Of a stretch of 64,000 nucleotides of DNA, positions 35,668-47,000 are shown one piece after another. The stretch's first letter is position 1, and every line of letters starts with the position of its first letter. Below the pieces are notes generated by a model. The model made no database searches and was not told the origin of the DNA. It saw nothing but the letters and a program-made list of their open reading frames with translations. The position numbers were made by a program, and so were the translations under genes. The DNA lies in NCBI RefSeq assembly GCF_001649575.2, contig NC_051449.1, forward strand, positions 18,016,431-18,080,430, given 5' to 3'. The DNA is from Kryptolebias marmoratus. Its lineage: Eukaryota; Chordata; Actinopteri; Cyprinodontiformes; Rivulidae.

Positions 35668-38270
35668 CTTCCCTGCTGATGGAAATAACACCACAGACAA
35701 CAAGCAGTAAGATCAGAAACTTTGGGCGATGTAGAGATATATGAGAAGATAACCTTCCATAAGCTCACATGTAGGAATTACTATCAGAACTCGGGTTCGG
35801 ATCACTTCAAAAGGAAGCATCGCTCCGACCCTCGTTACTGCCGTGGACTGGCTTCACGCCATTAAAAACAGGACCTTCTGCCATCAGCAGTCTTAACTAT
35901 TTTCAATTTTAAAAGAAAGTCAAACGGAGAGGAGGACATCTCCACAGAGATGGAGATGAGAAACAGGAAGTTTTACTTCAGACGTGACGTGAACGCGCTG
36001 TCATTAAAAGGTCTGAGCTGCTTACAGGCCGACAGCCTGAGATCAGTCTGGGATTCAGAGGAAAAAATATAAACAATCCATGTGATTAAACAAACCTGCT
36101 GTTGATTAGTTTACTCTGGTGTGAGAGTTCATAAATGCTACTTGCAAGCACGGTCCTCGAGTCTTTGAGTTAGGAACGTTAGCTCTCTCTTGCTGTCTTT
36201 ATGTTAACTTGCAGTGTCGTGTGCTGATGTCATGACAACGATCTGGGGGGTAATCGGTTCTCACCCTTCCATGTTCCTAACTCGGTCGTTATGCGTATTG
36301 TTTTGTCAGCCATGATGGTCCTGGTGATCATCAGAATCTGAATCTGAGGAGTTTTCATCTGATTCTGGAAATCCAGCCTTCAGTTTAGGTTCATACTGGT
36401 ATGGTTGTATATCCATTACTCCCGCAGTCTTCCGGCATTTCTTTGTGTTTAAAATCAACTTCTTCTTCCACTTCCACTAGTATACAACTGTGACACAGCG
36501 CTTGTCATGAACTCTGCCCCACAAATCACCAACTTTGGAAATTATTGATTAAAACGCTAAAAACAGTTTATTTAACGCTTAGGTCATAAAACGGGTCCCT
36601 GCAATGTTGTGTGGATGTGTTAGACTAAATAACATTCATGAAGTGTCAATTTTTTGAGATTTGAATTCAGTTTGGCCTTAAATGTTTACAAAAGCGACAC
36701 TGCTGTGCTGACACCGATTAGTCAAAGTTCACTAGATATCTGAAGGGGTGAAAACCACTTGTGGTTCACTCACCATTAGCATGTTTTCAAACATTGTTCA
36801 CAACTTACAGCCTAACGAAAAACCCATTATATTTAGTTAATGAAGCGTCTACATGAAAAAGTAACTGAGACAGTAAATGCTGTGGAGGAGAAATACAGTG
36901 ATATGATGAAGCACAGCAGACTTTATGTTGGGAAATTAAGCCGTCTTTAACTGAATTCTGGACCAAAATACAGAATTTTAATCATAATTTTTGGGCCTGC
37001 TGCGTCTTTTTTCAGCTTTTATTTTACAGTTTTGTTTAATTGTAAGCTTTTATTTAAAACTATTTTCATTTCTGACACTAACCCAAGCTTATTTTTGAAA
37101 CCCTTTAAAGCAGTCACTCACATCTCATATCAAGTTAAACTATTATAAACACATTTATTCTTCTTATGAATAAATACCCTGTCATAAAGAGCGAAGTGTT
37201 AAAATTAGATATAATTAAAAACAATATTACTTGTAGCGTCTGAGAGGCAGAGATCCACCAACAGAACATCACTGCTGAATGTAATAAACATCCTAGATAT
37301 TAAAAATATTGGATTCTTAATAATAAACAGACATACTCAACATATAAGCGTTTGTCTAAAGTGTAAAATAATAGGTTTGAAATTCAGTTTATTGTAGTTA
37401 TTGGTTAATTTGCATAAGAAAATAACCTACCTCGCGGTAGATAAAGCGCCGGAGCTGGTTTGTCAGGTCCCAGGTTAGTTTTCCTAAGAAAGAACAGGAG
37501 GAAATTAATCTGTTCACGCTCGGCGGAGTGTTGCTACAGTTATGACACCAGCAGGAGGATCGTGGGCGAAAACACAAATTCCTAAAGGCTGTTGTTAGTG
37601 GTGAAATATCGCGAGAATACGAACACGCAGTCCATCCTACAGCACTATCGCGAGAAGTTGTTGAAGAAAGCGTTTACAAGTTAAATATTTTGGGTAAATG
37701 CCTCGCCGTAATTAACTTCAACATAATCATACAAAACGTCGAATATTAACGTACTTTAAACTACAACTGTCAGATAAGTAAAAGTTTACTTCCGTGTTGC
37801 CTACTTGGATAAACTTGCCGGTAGCTCTGGTTTAGGCTAGCATGCTAAACCGCAGCTAACACACTATAAGAGTGAAAGGGAAGTGAACTATCTTGACCGT
37901 CAAAGATGATTTTGGAATAAAATGACTGAACAGCAACCAGACGATGGCAGGGTAGTCCTCCTAATAATCCTCAACATCAGTCTTAGTCCTGGGACAGATA
38001 TTTAGAACAATGTCAAAACAACTGACTCTGCAACTAACACAGAAAAAAATACATCATTGAGTCATGGCTTTTGTGGGGGAGCTTTGGTCAAGGTTAAAGC
38101 TGTAGCTGCAGGAGATATTTGTTGATAAAAATGGGAAGATTGATTTAGGGATATAAATTTGCAGACTTGTGGAATATCATGAAATTCAAAAAATCCTTTC
38201 ATAATAAGAAATTCTAATCAACATGTTGAGGTTCACAGATACTTAAAATTTAAAACTAAAATAAATTAAA
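35668..38270. other. dhrs1 5' region and intergenic DNA
   Basis: No coding exon is seen. On the minus strand a donor GAG|GTAGGT at 37430 could close a non-coding dhrs1 exon running up to about 37580, where the DNA is locally richer in CpG (TCGCGAGAATACG, CTATCGCGAGAAG around 37605-37655). The latter TCGCGAGA-type words match a known vertebrate core-promoter element. Confidence 0.4.
37600..37660. promoter_or_regulatory. Two TCTCGCGA-type promoter motifs near candidate dhrs1 start
   Basis: ATATCGCGAGAATACG (about 37607) and CACTATCGCGAGAAGTTG (about 37643) each contain CGCGAGA, close to the palindromic TCTCGCGAGA element that drives TATA-less housekeeping promoters. They sit just upstream (minus-strand sense) of the candidate dhrs1 first exon. 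Confidence 0.4.
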
Positions 38271-38640
38271 AGCCTACATTCCCTGAAGGAATGCATATTG
38301 CCCACCACCTTTCATAACAGGTTTGTCACAGTATCATCCAGAGAAATGTAGTGACGCTCAAAGTATGTGTTGAGAAGGACTCTCAGCTACTACCACACCA
38401 AATTGAGCTAAATATCTGTAAAATTGTCGGCATTATAGACAGTTTTGTGCACGCTAAGGTCTATCAGCTGTGGCAGCCATTTTGAAAGGCATTGACTCCA
38501 AAACTTTATCAGTTGTAGATGTTTATCCAAAGATTACATTCTGCTAACTGTTATCATCTTGCAATAAAGTCACTGATAGGAAACAAGTTAATCTAAAGAA
38601 AACATGTTTGTGTTTGCAGACAGTCAGCATTTATGGGAAA
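38271..38640 (+). repeat. Dispersed repeat R1 copy
   Basis: This begins with CCTGAAGGAATGCATATTGC, then has GAGAAGGACTCTCAGCTACT, CCAAATTGAGCTAAATATCTG and a GCAGCCATTTTGAAAGGC block. It is parallel to 42780-43260 and the reverse of 48060-48310 and 51175-51590. Confidence 0.65.
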
Positions 38641-39098
38641 AAAGGAATTTCCACCCAGAACGGCACATATTGCATAATCCTCTGATAACACATGAAGTGT
38701 TTTTGTTTGTTTGTTTGTTTTCAGTGATAGTCCTGAATATTTTTTGACGTACTGTCCTGTTGTTTCCTGTTAATCATCAGGCATGTAGTTGCAGCTGGTT
38801 CACTCAGTCAGCACATGTAGAAATCTACTTTAACTATTCATTTACAAGCTTTTTACCATTTTGGAAACTCATCCATGACACACGCACCTGAGGATCAGGT
38901 AAAAAGATCTGATTCGTCAGACGTTTCATGGGTGACAATTATTAATCAAATCAATCTAATTGTTAGAAAAATAATCACGACTTTATAACTTAAGTTTTAA
39001 GTTTCCACAACTTTATTTAAACTTTGAGCAATATGTACATTTACACTGATTAATGTTGTGAACAAAAATATATTTATTCAAACAAAACAACCTTATCT

Positions 39099-39161
<63 letters not shown>

Positions 39162-40079
39162 CGTGTGTGTGTGTGCGCGCAAAGCAATTACATTTAACAA
39201 CAACCCCTTTACAAACTATTAGTCAGCATTTATGGGAATAGTATTCTTAATTAATGCTATTAGTGCTTTACAAAAGCTAATTAATAGCTGGAATGTCATT
39301 AAAACATTAATAGGAAATAACTTAATGCTGAAGTTGTAATTAAGTTAATTACTAATCTAAAGTATTACCACCTGCAATAGTTTTGCTAAATATTTATTCA
39401 GTTTTATGAAAGAGCTTCAGTTAAGTTGGGATCTTTTTAGTGTTTTAACGTTCTGAATGAGATTGTTTGCAGTTGTTTTTGTCACAGTGGAGTGGTTGAT
39501 TTGAACCCAAATGCAAGCAAATGAAACTAATTTATCAAAACAAAAGACTCACGTAGTCACAACATAACAAAAACCAGGGTTGCAAAGAACACGAGGGGCG
39601 AGACATGAGGAAAACCCAAGAAAGCACATGAGAGTGAAAATGAACCAGCAGGGGAGTGAAGGAGGTGAGCAGGTTTTAAAAGCTGAGGATGGTTTGAAAG
39701 TGGACACAGGTGACTGATTAGGAACGAGGGACAGGTGTGGGCGGTTGAGGCAGGCTGACAGGTACTGAGCTGAGGAGAGGTGAATGATTACAGGGAACAC
39801 ACGGGGCACAGGGAGCAAGACACCAAAACTAAACCCAATTCAAAAACAAACCCAAACACCTCCAAATCCTGACAGTTTTAGAGTGGGGAAAACATATTAG
39901 AATTAAGGGAAAAGAAGCAAAAGTCAAATAAGAGAATAGAATTTGCTCCAAGTGCTGGCTTTAAAAATCCCTAAAATGCTGCTTCTTGTTTTGACATTTA
40001 CAGTTTGGTTTCTAAGTGTTTACAATGTCTGTGATCAGTGGGGTTCATTTGAGGTCCATGTTAAAGTTACGATTTTTAT
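38641..40079. other. Gene-free A/T-rich DNA
   Basis: No exon is supported. The stretch 39500-39880 has a repeat-like look (ACAGGTGACTGATTAGGAAC, CCTCCAAATCCTGACAG), but no paired ends could be defined. Confidence 0.4.
39101..39179. repeat. Compound (TA)n(TG)n microsatellite
   Basis: About 40 bases of TA dinucleotides run directly into about 38 bases of TG/CG dinucleotides in gene-free DNA. Confidence 0.9.
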
Positions 40080-40478
40080 CAGGGCCACTTTCCTGTCAGT
40101 GTGAGGACCCCCTCCTTCTCTTTAAAAAAAAAAAAATTATCTCGTCTTTGAACCTGTCTTCTGGTTTTGAACGTTATCAGGTCTTCATTTGAGGAAAATG
40201 GACACTGAACACAACATGTTACGCCATCTTTTTTTACAAAAACAAATCTGGGACGGTTTGAATGAGGAAGCAGATATGAGACACAAAGTCCACCCTGTGA
40301 GTCAGGGGATGATGAAACCATAAGACCTATCGCAATAAGAAGTGAAAGTCCTTTTCGGGTCGCTTTAGTTTCAAGGAATTTTGACTTATTTTGCTTTAAA
40401 ACGTTGCTTCAGTTCGTTGATGTTTGTGGACAGAATTGGACAGAATAACTCAGTTTGGTCCAAGCTTCATCTGCTGAA
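40080..40478 (+). repeat. Direct duplication, unit 1
   Basis: Shares long blocks in order with 41230-41558, including GAAACCATAAGACC, ATCGCAATAAGAA, ATTTTGCTTTAAAACGTTGC, GTTGATGTTTGTGGACAGAA and GGTCCAAGCTTCATCTGCTG. The unit is about 400 bases long, with no coding content recognised. Confidence 0.85.
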
Positions 40479-41229
40479 CAAACAGCCTTAACTGTTTTTA
40501 TATTTTTTATTTGCTATTTTTGTTGCACACAATGGTTTTATAGTGAATTACGATACATTGTGAAGACTGAACAAGAAAGAAAAATAATAGGACAATATTT
40601 ACATGGATATATCCCTAATAACATAAAGTTAATGTTTATGTAGAGGTGCACAAAAAAAGCAATAATATGTGCATGAAGTTTATTTAAATGTGATATGTGT
40701 TATATATGTGAGGGACTGTGCATGGTGTAATCCAGTTTATTGAAATAGTTTAATAGTTTAAAAATGGTTCCCATGTTGCCTCAAAAGGACAGTATGCTGG
40801 AATGTTTTTTTTATACTTCCAGTTCAGCAAGATAGGCTTTTTGTCGCTAGTTAAAGGCTATTAATAGGCAATTTCTTGGCGTGAGGTCTCCTAATATGCA
40901 GGTCGGGATAGCTGAGAGGTTTTATGGAATCATCCACCTACATGTGTCAACAGGTGTATAGATCCAAAGTAAATGTGAAATATCTATCTGTGTTGCCCTT
41001 AGTGCACTGTGAGCAGGTCTCCACATGTTCTGTAAAGACTTTATACGGTTTTAGTTGTATGACATGTCTCTGTGAATGTTCTACAGATCAGATCTGGGGC
41101 TGATGGAAAACTCCCGATCCCATTTAATTTTAAGGAAACATGTTGTTGTCTGTGAAGGGTCAGTAATTTGGAGTCTAATTTACTGTGATTTCATCTGATA
41201 TTTTTGTGGTTATTTGTGATATTAATTTC

Positions 41230-41558
41230 ACTTATTTGACACTTACAACGTGCAGTGGAACACGGAGCCTTAGCACAACATAATACGCCGTCTTTTTCAT
41301 AGAAAAATCTGAAAAAAAAATTTGACCGAGGAAGCAGATGGGAGAAACAAAGTCCGCCCTGTGAGTCAGTGGATTATGAAACCATAAGACCGATCGCAAT
41401 AAGAAATTCAAGCGAAATTCTTCTGTGTGACCTTTTTGGGTCACCTTAGGTTTAAGGAATTGTGTCTTATTTTGCTTTAAAACGTTGCTTCGGTCTGTTG
41501 ATGTTTGTGGACAGAATTGGACAGAAAGACTCAGTTTGGTCCAAGCTTCATCTGCTGG
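41230..41558 (+). repeat. Direct duplication, unit 2
   Basis: Same orientation as unit 1, with its start about 1.15 kb downstream. The copies diverge abruptly after GGTCCAAGCTTCATCTGCTG, which defines one edge; the other edge is gradual. Substitutions between copies are moderate. Confidence 0.85.
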
Positions 41559-42779
41559 ACAGGACGCTGTGCCATACAGAGGAGCTCACGGTCGACGCAG
41601 GTCATCGAGTCCTCTGGTTGCTAAACAAGCCCAAACCATCAACCCTCCACCCCCGTGCTGACCCTTTCCATGCCCTTTAGTTTATGCTAAGTTAACGATG
41701 TGCACAACGGCCTCCTTGGTCCCATCAGTTCAAAAGGACATTGTTCCAAAAGCCTTTTAAATTGTTCAAGGAAACTTTGAGTCTTTTTTATCCTCGTAAC
41801 CCTTCCAACCAAACCCTGTTCAATTCCTCCACCATTTTCTACATCCGCTTATTCCTGTTTGTGGCTGCAGTTGTATTTTCAGAAACTTTATAAGCTGTCG
41901 AACTAAGATGCAGGCGGTGCGTCTTATTAGTCCAGTCCAGTGAAACAATTCAACATTAACTTTTGGTCAGACGTTCACATGACATGGAGGTTATTTCATT
42001 TTTGTTTTGCAAGTGTCATTGGTTGGGTAATTTGTTGATGGTCCCTAAGCAAAACACAGCGTTTAGGAAGAGGGAGACATGGGGTCAGACAGCTGAATCC
42101 AACCTCCTGGTGGTTTGGTGCATTTCCTTTCTGTGGCTTAAGTTTGTAGCATTTCTTACCTGCTGGTGTTTTTGGTACTTGCAGCATTTTGCTTTTGCTT
42201 TTTCTTCGCTGTGCCTGGATACCCCAGAGCAGCAAACTGCCTACATCCCTGCTTTCTTCTAACAGGTGATGTTGACCAAATAATTAGGAAAATATCAAAG
42301 TGCAACTTGTTTAGCTGGTTGAAACTCATCTGATGTTCGTCTTGTTCAACTGAGATTAGGTTTAACTCATTTTAAAACCAGATAAAGTTTGGATTATTTT
42401 AGTAAACCTTCAAACTAAATGACTTTTGATCTTTAACCAATATGCGCATTGTTGCTGCTTTTCAACAGTCTGAGGAATCCCAAATGCTGCGTTTTGGTTG
42501 GCGGCATAAACTCAGCAACAGGAAAAATCCCCAAAAGCGAGGAAAGATCAGAAATTCTGTTGTTATGAATGGACTCCTGAGCCTTACAAGATGTTCGCAC
42601 ACAAGAACACAAGTGATGCAACCAGAGCAGAACTCATTCTGACAGCAGCACAGCAAATGTTGACTGTTTTTTTCTGACCTTTGTACTGTGCAAGTTCAGG
42701 CTCTTTTAGTCATTTTCAAGTCAACAATAAACATATTCTTGGTGCCTAAAAATGTCAGTTTGTTATGTCCTAAAATTTC

Positions 42780-43260
42780 TTCCTTTCTTCCTTAAAGTAT
42801 GTATTGTAAATGACTTTCAGCTACAGCCACACCAAATTTTAGCTTAATATTGATACAATTGTAGCTTCTTTTATGGGATTCTTTGCTAACGGGCAGACAG
42901 AGCCAACTCCAGATGGTTAAAGGCATAATTTCAAAGAAAGATCTCATGCAATCTGCGAGTGCTCAAAATATGGGTTGGGGATCTGTCTCAGCTACTATTA
43001 TGCCAAATGTTAAGTGAATGTCTGTAAAAATTGACTGAGTTAGAGCTATTTCTGTTATTCTTTTAAAAGTCAGTTGGCTGTGGCGCCCATATTAAATCAG
43101 GCTGACATTAAAAGGTAATGAGTTGTCAAGGTGCGTCCAATGATTACTTCCTGACAGTTTCAATAAAATCTGTCCAGTGGTTCATGAGATATTTTGGGAA
43201 CAAACACAAATGTACATAAACATCAATTGGCTTTGCCTTCCGGTGACAGGGGTTAATCAT
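42780..43260 (+). repeat. Dispersed repeat R1 copy
   Basis: CACACCAAATTTTAGCTTAA, ATCTGTCTCAGCTACTATTA, CCAATGATTACTTCCTGACAG and GTGGTTCATGAGATATTTTG parallel the copies at 23500, 38271 and (reverse) 50875. Confidence 0.65.
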
Positions 43261-43637
43261 ACTGACCCTTCAGAATAGCAGGTAGTACAGTATTGCTACA
43301 GTAAGATATCGATAAAAACATATATAGTGGTGGTTTATTCTGGTTATTGCCACATGCCAACCCATCCCAAGTGGACCCAAGTGGCCCACATTTTTATACC
43401 TCTCCAGGCTCTGCAGACCCTCTTCAAACCATTCAGCCCTTTCAGAAGAGCTGTTTTTGTGCTGTGCCCCCCCACTAAAAAAAAAACAGATTGAGACGCC
43501 CAGCTCCAGTTAGATGGCAACCTTCATACCAAATGGTCTCCCCCATGAGTCCTTTTAACTTTTAGCCTTTCTGCATGTTTAGTCATCTGTTTGCTCCTCC
43601 TTTTCTTGGAAGTGAGCCCTGGGTCGTTCAGTGTCAA

Positions 43638-43643
43638 TATAAA
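43638..43643 (+). promoter_or_regulatory. TATA box of the coiled-coil/SPRY gene
   Basis: TATAAA in GTCAATATAAAGAGCGCC is 60 bases before the ATG at 43703, leaving room for a TSS near 43668 and a short leader containing a CTG-rich run. This fits a tissue-specific promoter rather than a housekeeping one. Confidence 0.6.
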
Positions 43644-43702
43644 GAGCGCCGCTGCTGCTGCTGTTGCTGATAGAAGAGGAAGGTTTGATGTCAGACAGAG
43701 CA

Positions 43703-44063
43703 ATGGCCCGACTCTCTCACTTTGTTCGCGTTCCTCTTCTGCTCATCTGCCTCCTTCATGCATCTGACAGCAGGCACGGTAAGTAGCCAGCACCCAGCTG
43801 TAAATGACAGCCGAACTAAAATCTGAGATTAACTGGGGTTTTGCTGCCTTCCTTGTTTAGTCCAGCGTGCCGTGGGCGACCTGGTCAGTAAAACAGGAGA
43901 CCCAGAGGTGGACGACATCCTTTCAAAGATCCCGGTGAGTCTTCAAGAGCGCAACAATGGAATGACATAAAAAGTGCTCAAGTGTGAAAAATGACTTTTT
44001 TAATGTTATTTATCTTAGATACCCATACTGAATGCAACCAGTCTGGACAATGTCAGCATAATG
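43703..44063 (+). other. Signal-peptide and N-terminal exons of the coiled-coil/SPRY gene
   Basis: Exon 1 (43703-43778) encodes MARLSHFVRVPLLLICLL followed by HASDSRH, a short basic start and a hydrophobic core with small residues at the likely cleavage site. Exons 2 and 3 encode a short non-repetitive segment (DLVSKTGDPEVDDILSKIP, then an NATS sequon). Exon 3 is phase 0-0 and exon 4 shifts the phase to 1, after which every junction stays in phase 1. Confidence 0.75.
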
Positions 44064-47000
44064 GTATGTGATAAACTCTTTTCACAGTAAAGCAGTCGTG
44101 TCTAAACTTTTTTCAAGTTGCAAACACTCACAGGGCTGCAGGAAGTTGAATTTATACATAAATGTCTTCGTGAAGAGACAAAGCATGCAAATTCTGGTGG
44201 AAAGAGAATTCAAAATTGTAGATTTGAAATGTAAAAAGCCACGCAAATATTAACTGTTTTTTTTTTTAAAGAAAAGCGTTCAATTCCTTTGATTTGTTGG
44301 GTCTATTGTTTCCTTGTGCTTGGAAAGTACAGTTTAGTCTATTCTCAAAAATAAAACCAAGGTATGAGTTACTTTTTTTAACCTGTTGTTGTATGGCCTG
44401 GCTGTAGACCCTTGAAGTGAAAATTTTGTTGGCCCACCTGAGAGAATTCTTAAAAGAATCTGGACCCACAGGACGTGGTCGAAGGCACCCTTTTGCAGTT
44501 GTTAAAACTGTTTCATAGAAGGTCTAAAGCAGTGGTCTCCAATCCTGGTCCTTGAGGGCCACCATCCTGCATGTTTTACTTGTTTCTCTGCTCCAACACA
44601 CCTGATTTGAATCAATGGGTGATTAACAGGCTTCTGCAGAACATGAAGAGGTGATTTAACCACTGAATCAGATGTGTTGGAGCAGAGAAACAAGGAAAAC
44701 ATGCAAGATAGTGGCCCTCAAGGATCAGGATTGGACACTCCTGGTCTAAAGGGACTCTAGTAAAGTTGATCGAACTGTAATTAAATTATGCCCGGTTCTA
44801 TATTCCATTAACAAAGTCCAGTTTCCCTCTGTTGATGTTGAAATCAACAGCAGTGTTGTTCTTTGAAAACACTTGCTATATTTAGTCACATTTTATGATA
44901 GTTACCATAACATTTATATATGGTGTCCAGCTGCTTCAGCCTCTTAAGCCCGTGGGCCAAAATGACACCATGCTTAAACTGCAGTCACTCGGGCCGCACA
45001 AAATCACTGTGATGGCCACAAATGGCCCGCGGGACAAACTTTGGACACCCCTCTTTTAAAGTGTTTGTCTTGCGGTCTTTTATCAACTTAAAAAGACTCA
45101 AAATACTAGTTTAAATTCAACCTTTACGTTTCATTCTTTACAGAAATACAGCATCCGGCTTTGTTCTGGTAGGTGGTTCTTCATACTAAGGCACAGAACT
45201 GTTCATATATCAATAGGTCTGTTATTATTACAATCTGACAGATATCCGTCTTTCCTTTGGCAGGCATGAAAGAAGAGCTGACATCTCTGAATGTGCAGCT
45301 TCTGGAAACGACTCAGGATAAAGACCAGCTCGGTGTGGAAGCGTTCCTCAGGACATGTAATGACCGTCTGCCCTGCTGTGGTTGTCTAACGTGCCCGTTT
45401 GCTCACAGATGCCGAGGCCTTCAGGTTGAGACAGGAAATCCAGCAGCTCAGTCTGAATCTTAACACTTGCACCTCGGCCCTGCCGTCCGTCGCCGTCTGT
45501 AAGACCCTGACCTCTATTTTGCACGTTTGGATCTCATGGAGATGCTTGCCGTGAGCAAACCTCTGTGTGATTTCTTGACAGCATCTCAAACCCAGCTGCA
45601 GACAAAGATGAACAACCTGCTGGATGTGATTGACAGCGAAACGCTGCACAGTAGGGTTCTCTCAAACAAACTGAAAACTACTTTCATATTGCTTTATTTA
45701 ATATAAATGTGTTGGGTTTTTTTTCAGTCCTGAAGATCATGACCCTCACCAGAGACATGAATACTTTACAGAATAAGATTAAAGCTGCTGCTTTAAATAA
45801 AACCTCTACGATGCTATCGAGTGAGTAGTTTTATTGGACTGCTGTTTGTCTTTCCTCCGTTGTTTGACATCTGGACCTGCTACACTTACAGTAACTTCCC
45901 ATGAATGAAATACTTTTAAATGAATATTTCCATTTGTACGTTATTCTTAAAGAATGTGTCCCCCCCAAGCTCAAGAATTTTGTAGTTAAAAAAGGATTTC
46001 TCTTTTCTAAACTCACGCCGCACAGATCTGCAGAAAGAACTGGACGAAAAGACAAACGAACTGAGCGCTATAAAGCAGAAAATTGATAGAAACCCCGCGA
46101 CCTTAACTCTCAGTGAGTGTCTTCCCCTTTTTTTTGTTTGTTTTTTTTTCCAAAGAACCTTGCAGGAGAACTTTGCAGAAGGAACTGTCTTTTGTGATTT
46201 ATGCGTAGCCTGTCTGTAACGAGGGCTAAATGTAGTCTGTCTGTTCAGTTCTACAGATAATCTCCCTGCAGAACCAGATCTTGGATTTACGTCACACAGA
46301 GCTGACCAACGAAACCTCTCTTCAGCTCAGCACTAGGATTCTGGGTAAACTCTGCTGCCACTTTGATTTAGACTTACCTGAGTGATAAATTTAACTCACC
46401 TTACGTTGACAAATTCATGTAAAGTAAAATCTGTGTAGCCTTTCTACTTTAATCCGATCAGATCTTTTGCAGTGGGGTTCTGTGTGAAGGTGGTTATGAT
46501 AAAACAATATTTTACCTGCTCTTTAAGTGCGATTCAACTTTCCGAAATGATATTAAGGAACACTGACTGGACAGGGACTTTTTATCTCAGTAATAATATG
46601 TTATGGTACGGCGAAACCAGCAGAGTAATGCTGTTTTCAGTATGTTAGTAGTTATGCGACATCAGACCGCGTGGTGTGTAATTAGGCAGCACGATGGATC
46701 AGTGGATAGCACTGTCGCCTCACAGCAAGAAGGTTCTGCGTTCAAGCCCTGGGTTGGACCTGGGTTCTCCTCGTGTTTGTGTGGGTTTTCTCCAGGCGCT
46801 CCGGTTTCCTCCCAAAGTCTAAAAACATGCATGTTAAGCTGCCTTCAGGCCCAGGCCTCCCTTAAAAAGAGATCTGTGATCTACATAGGACTTGCCTGGT
46901 TAAACAAAGGATTTAAAAAAAAAATGTTTTTAAAGCATCGCTGCATTCAAAACGCAAGAATACTGAGATGTTCCCTGTCCCCTATTTAGTCTGCTATATA

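Noticed and set aside
39549..39818. A minus-strand 89-residue open frame
   Set aside because: The segment reads like a fish repeat (Ser/Pro-rich chance translation). I could not define paired ends, so it is neither gene nor named element.
45264..45332. Shorter exon 5 of the coiled-coil gene ending at CAGCTCG|GTGTGG
   Set aside because: It also keeps phase, but the donor is weak. The donor at 45357 (GTAATG) is better and gives a 93-base exon like its neighbours.
46683..46760. A tRNA gene
   Set aside because: The tRNA-like head lacks a full cloverleaf and is followed by a SINE body and tail.
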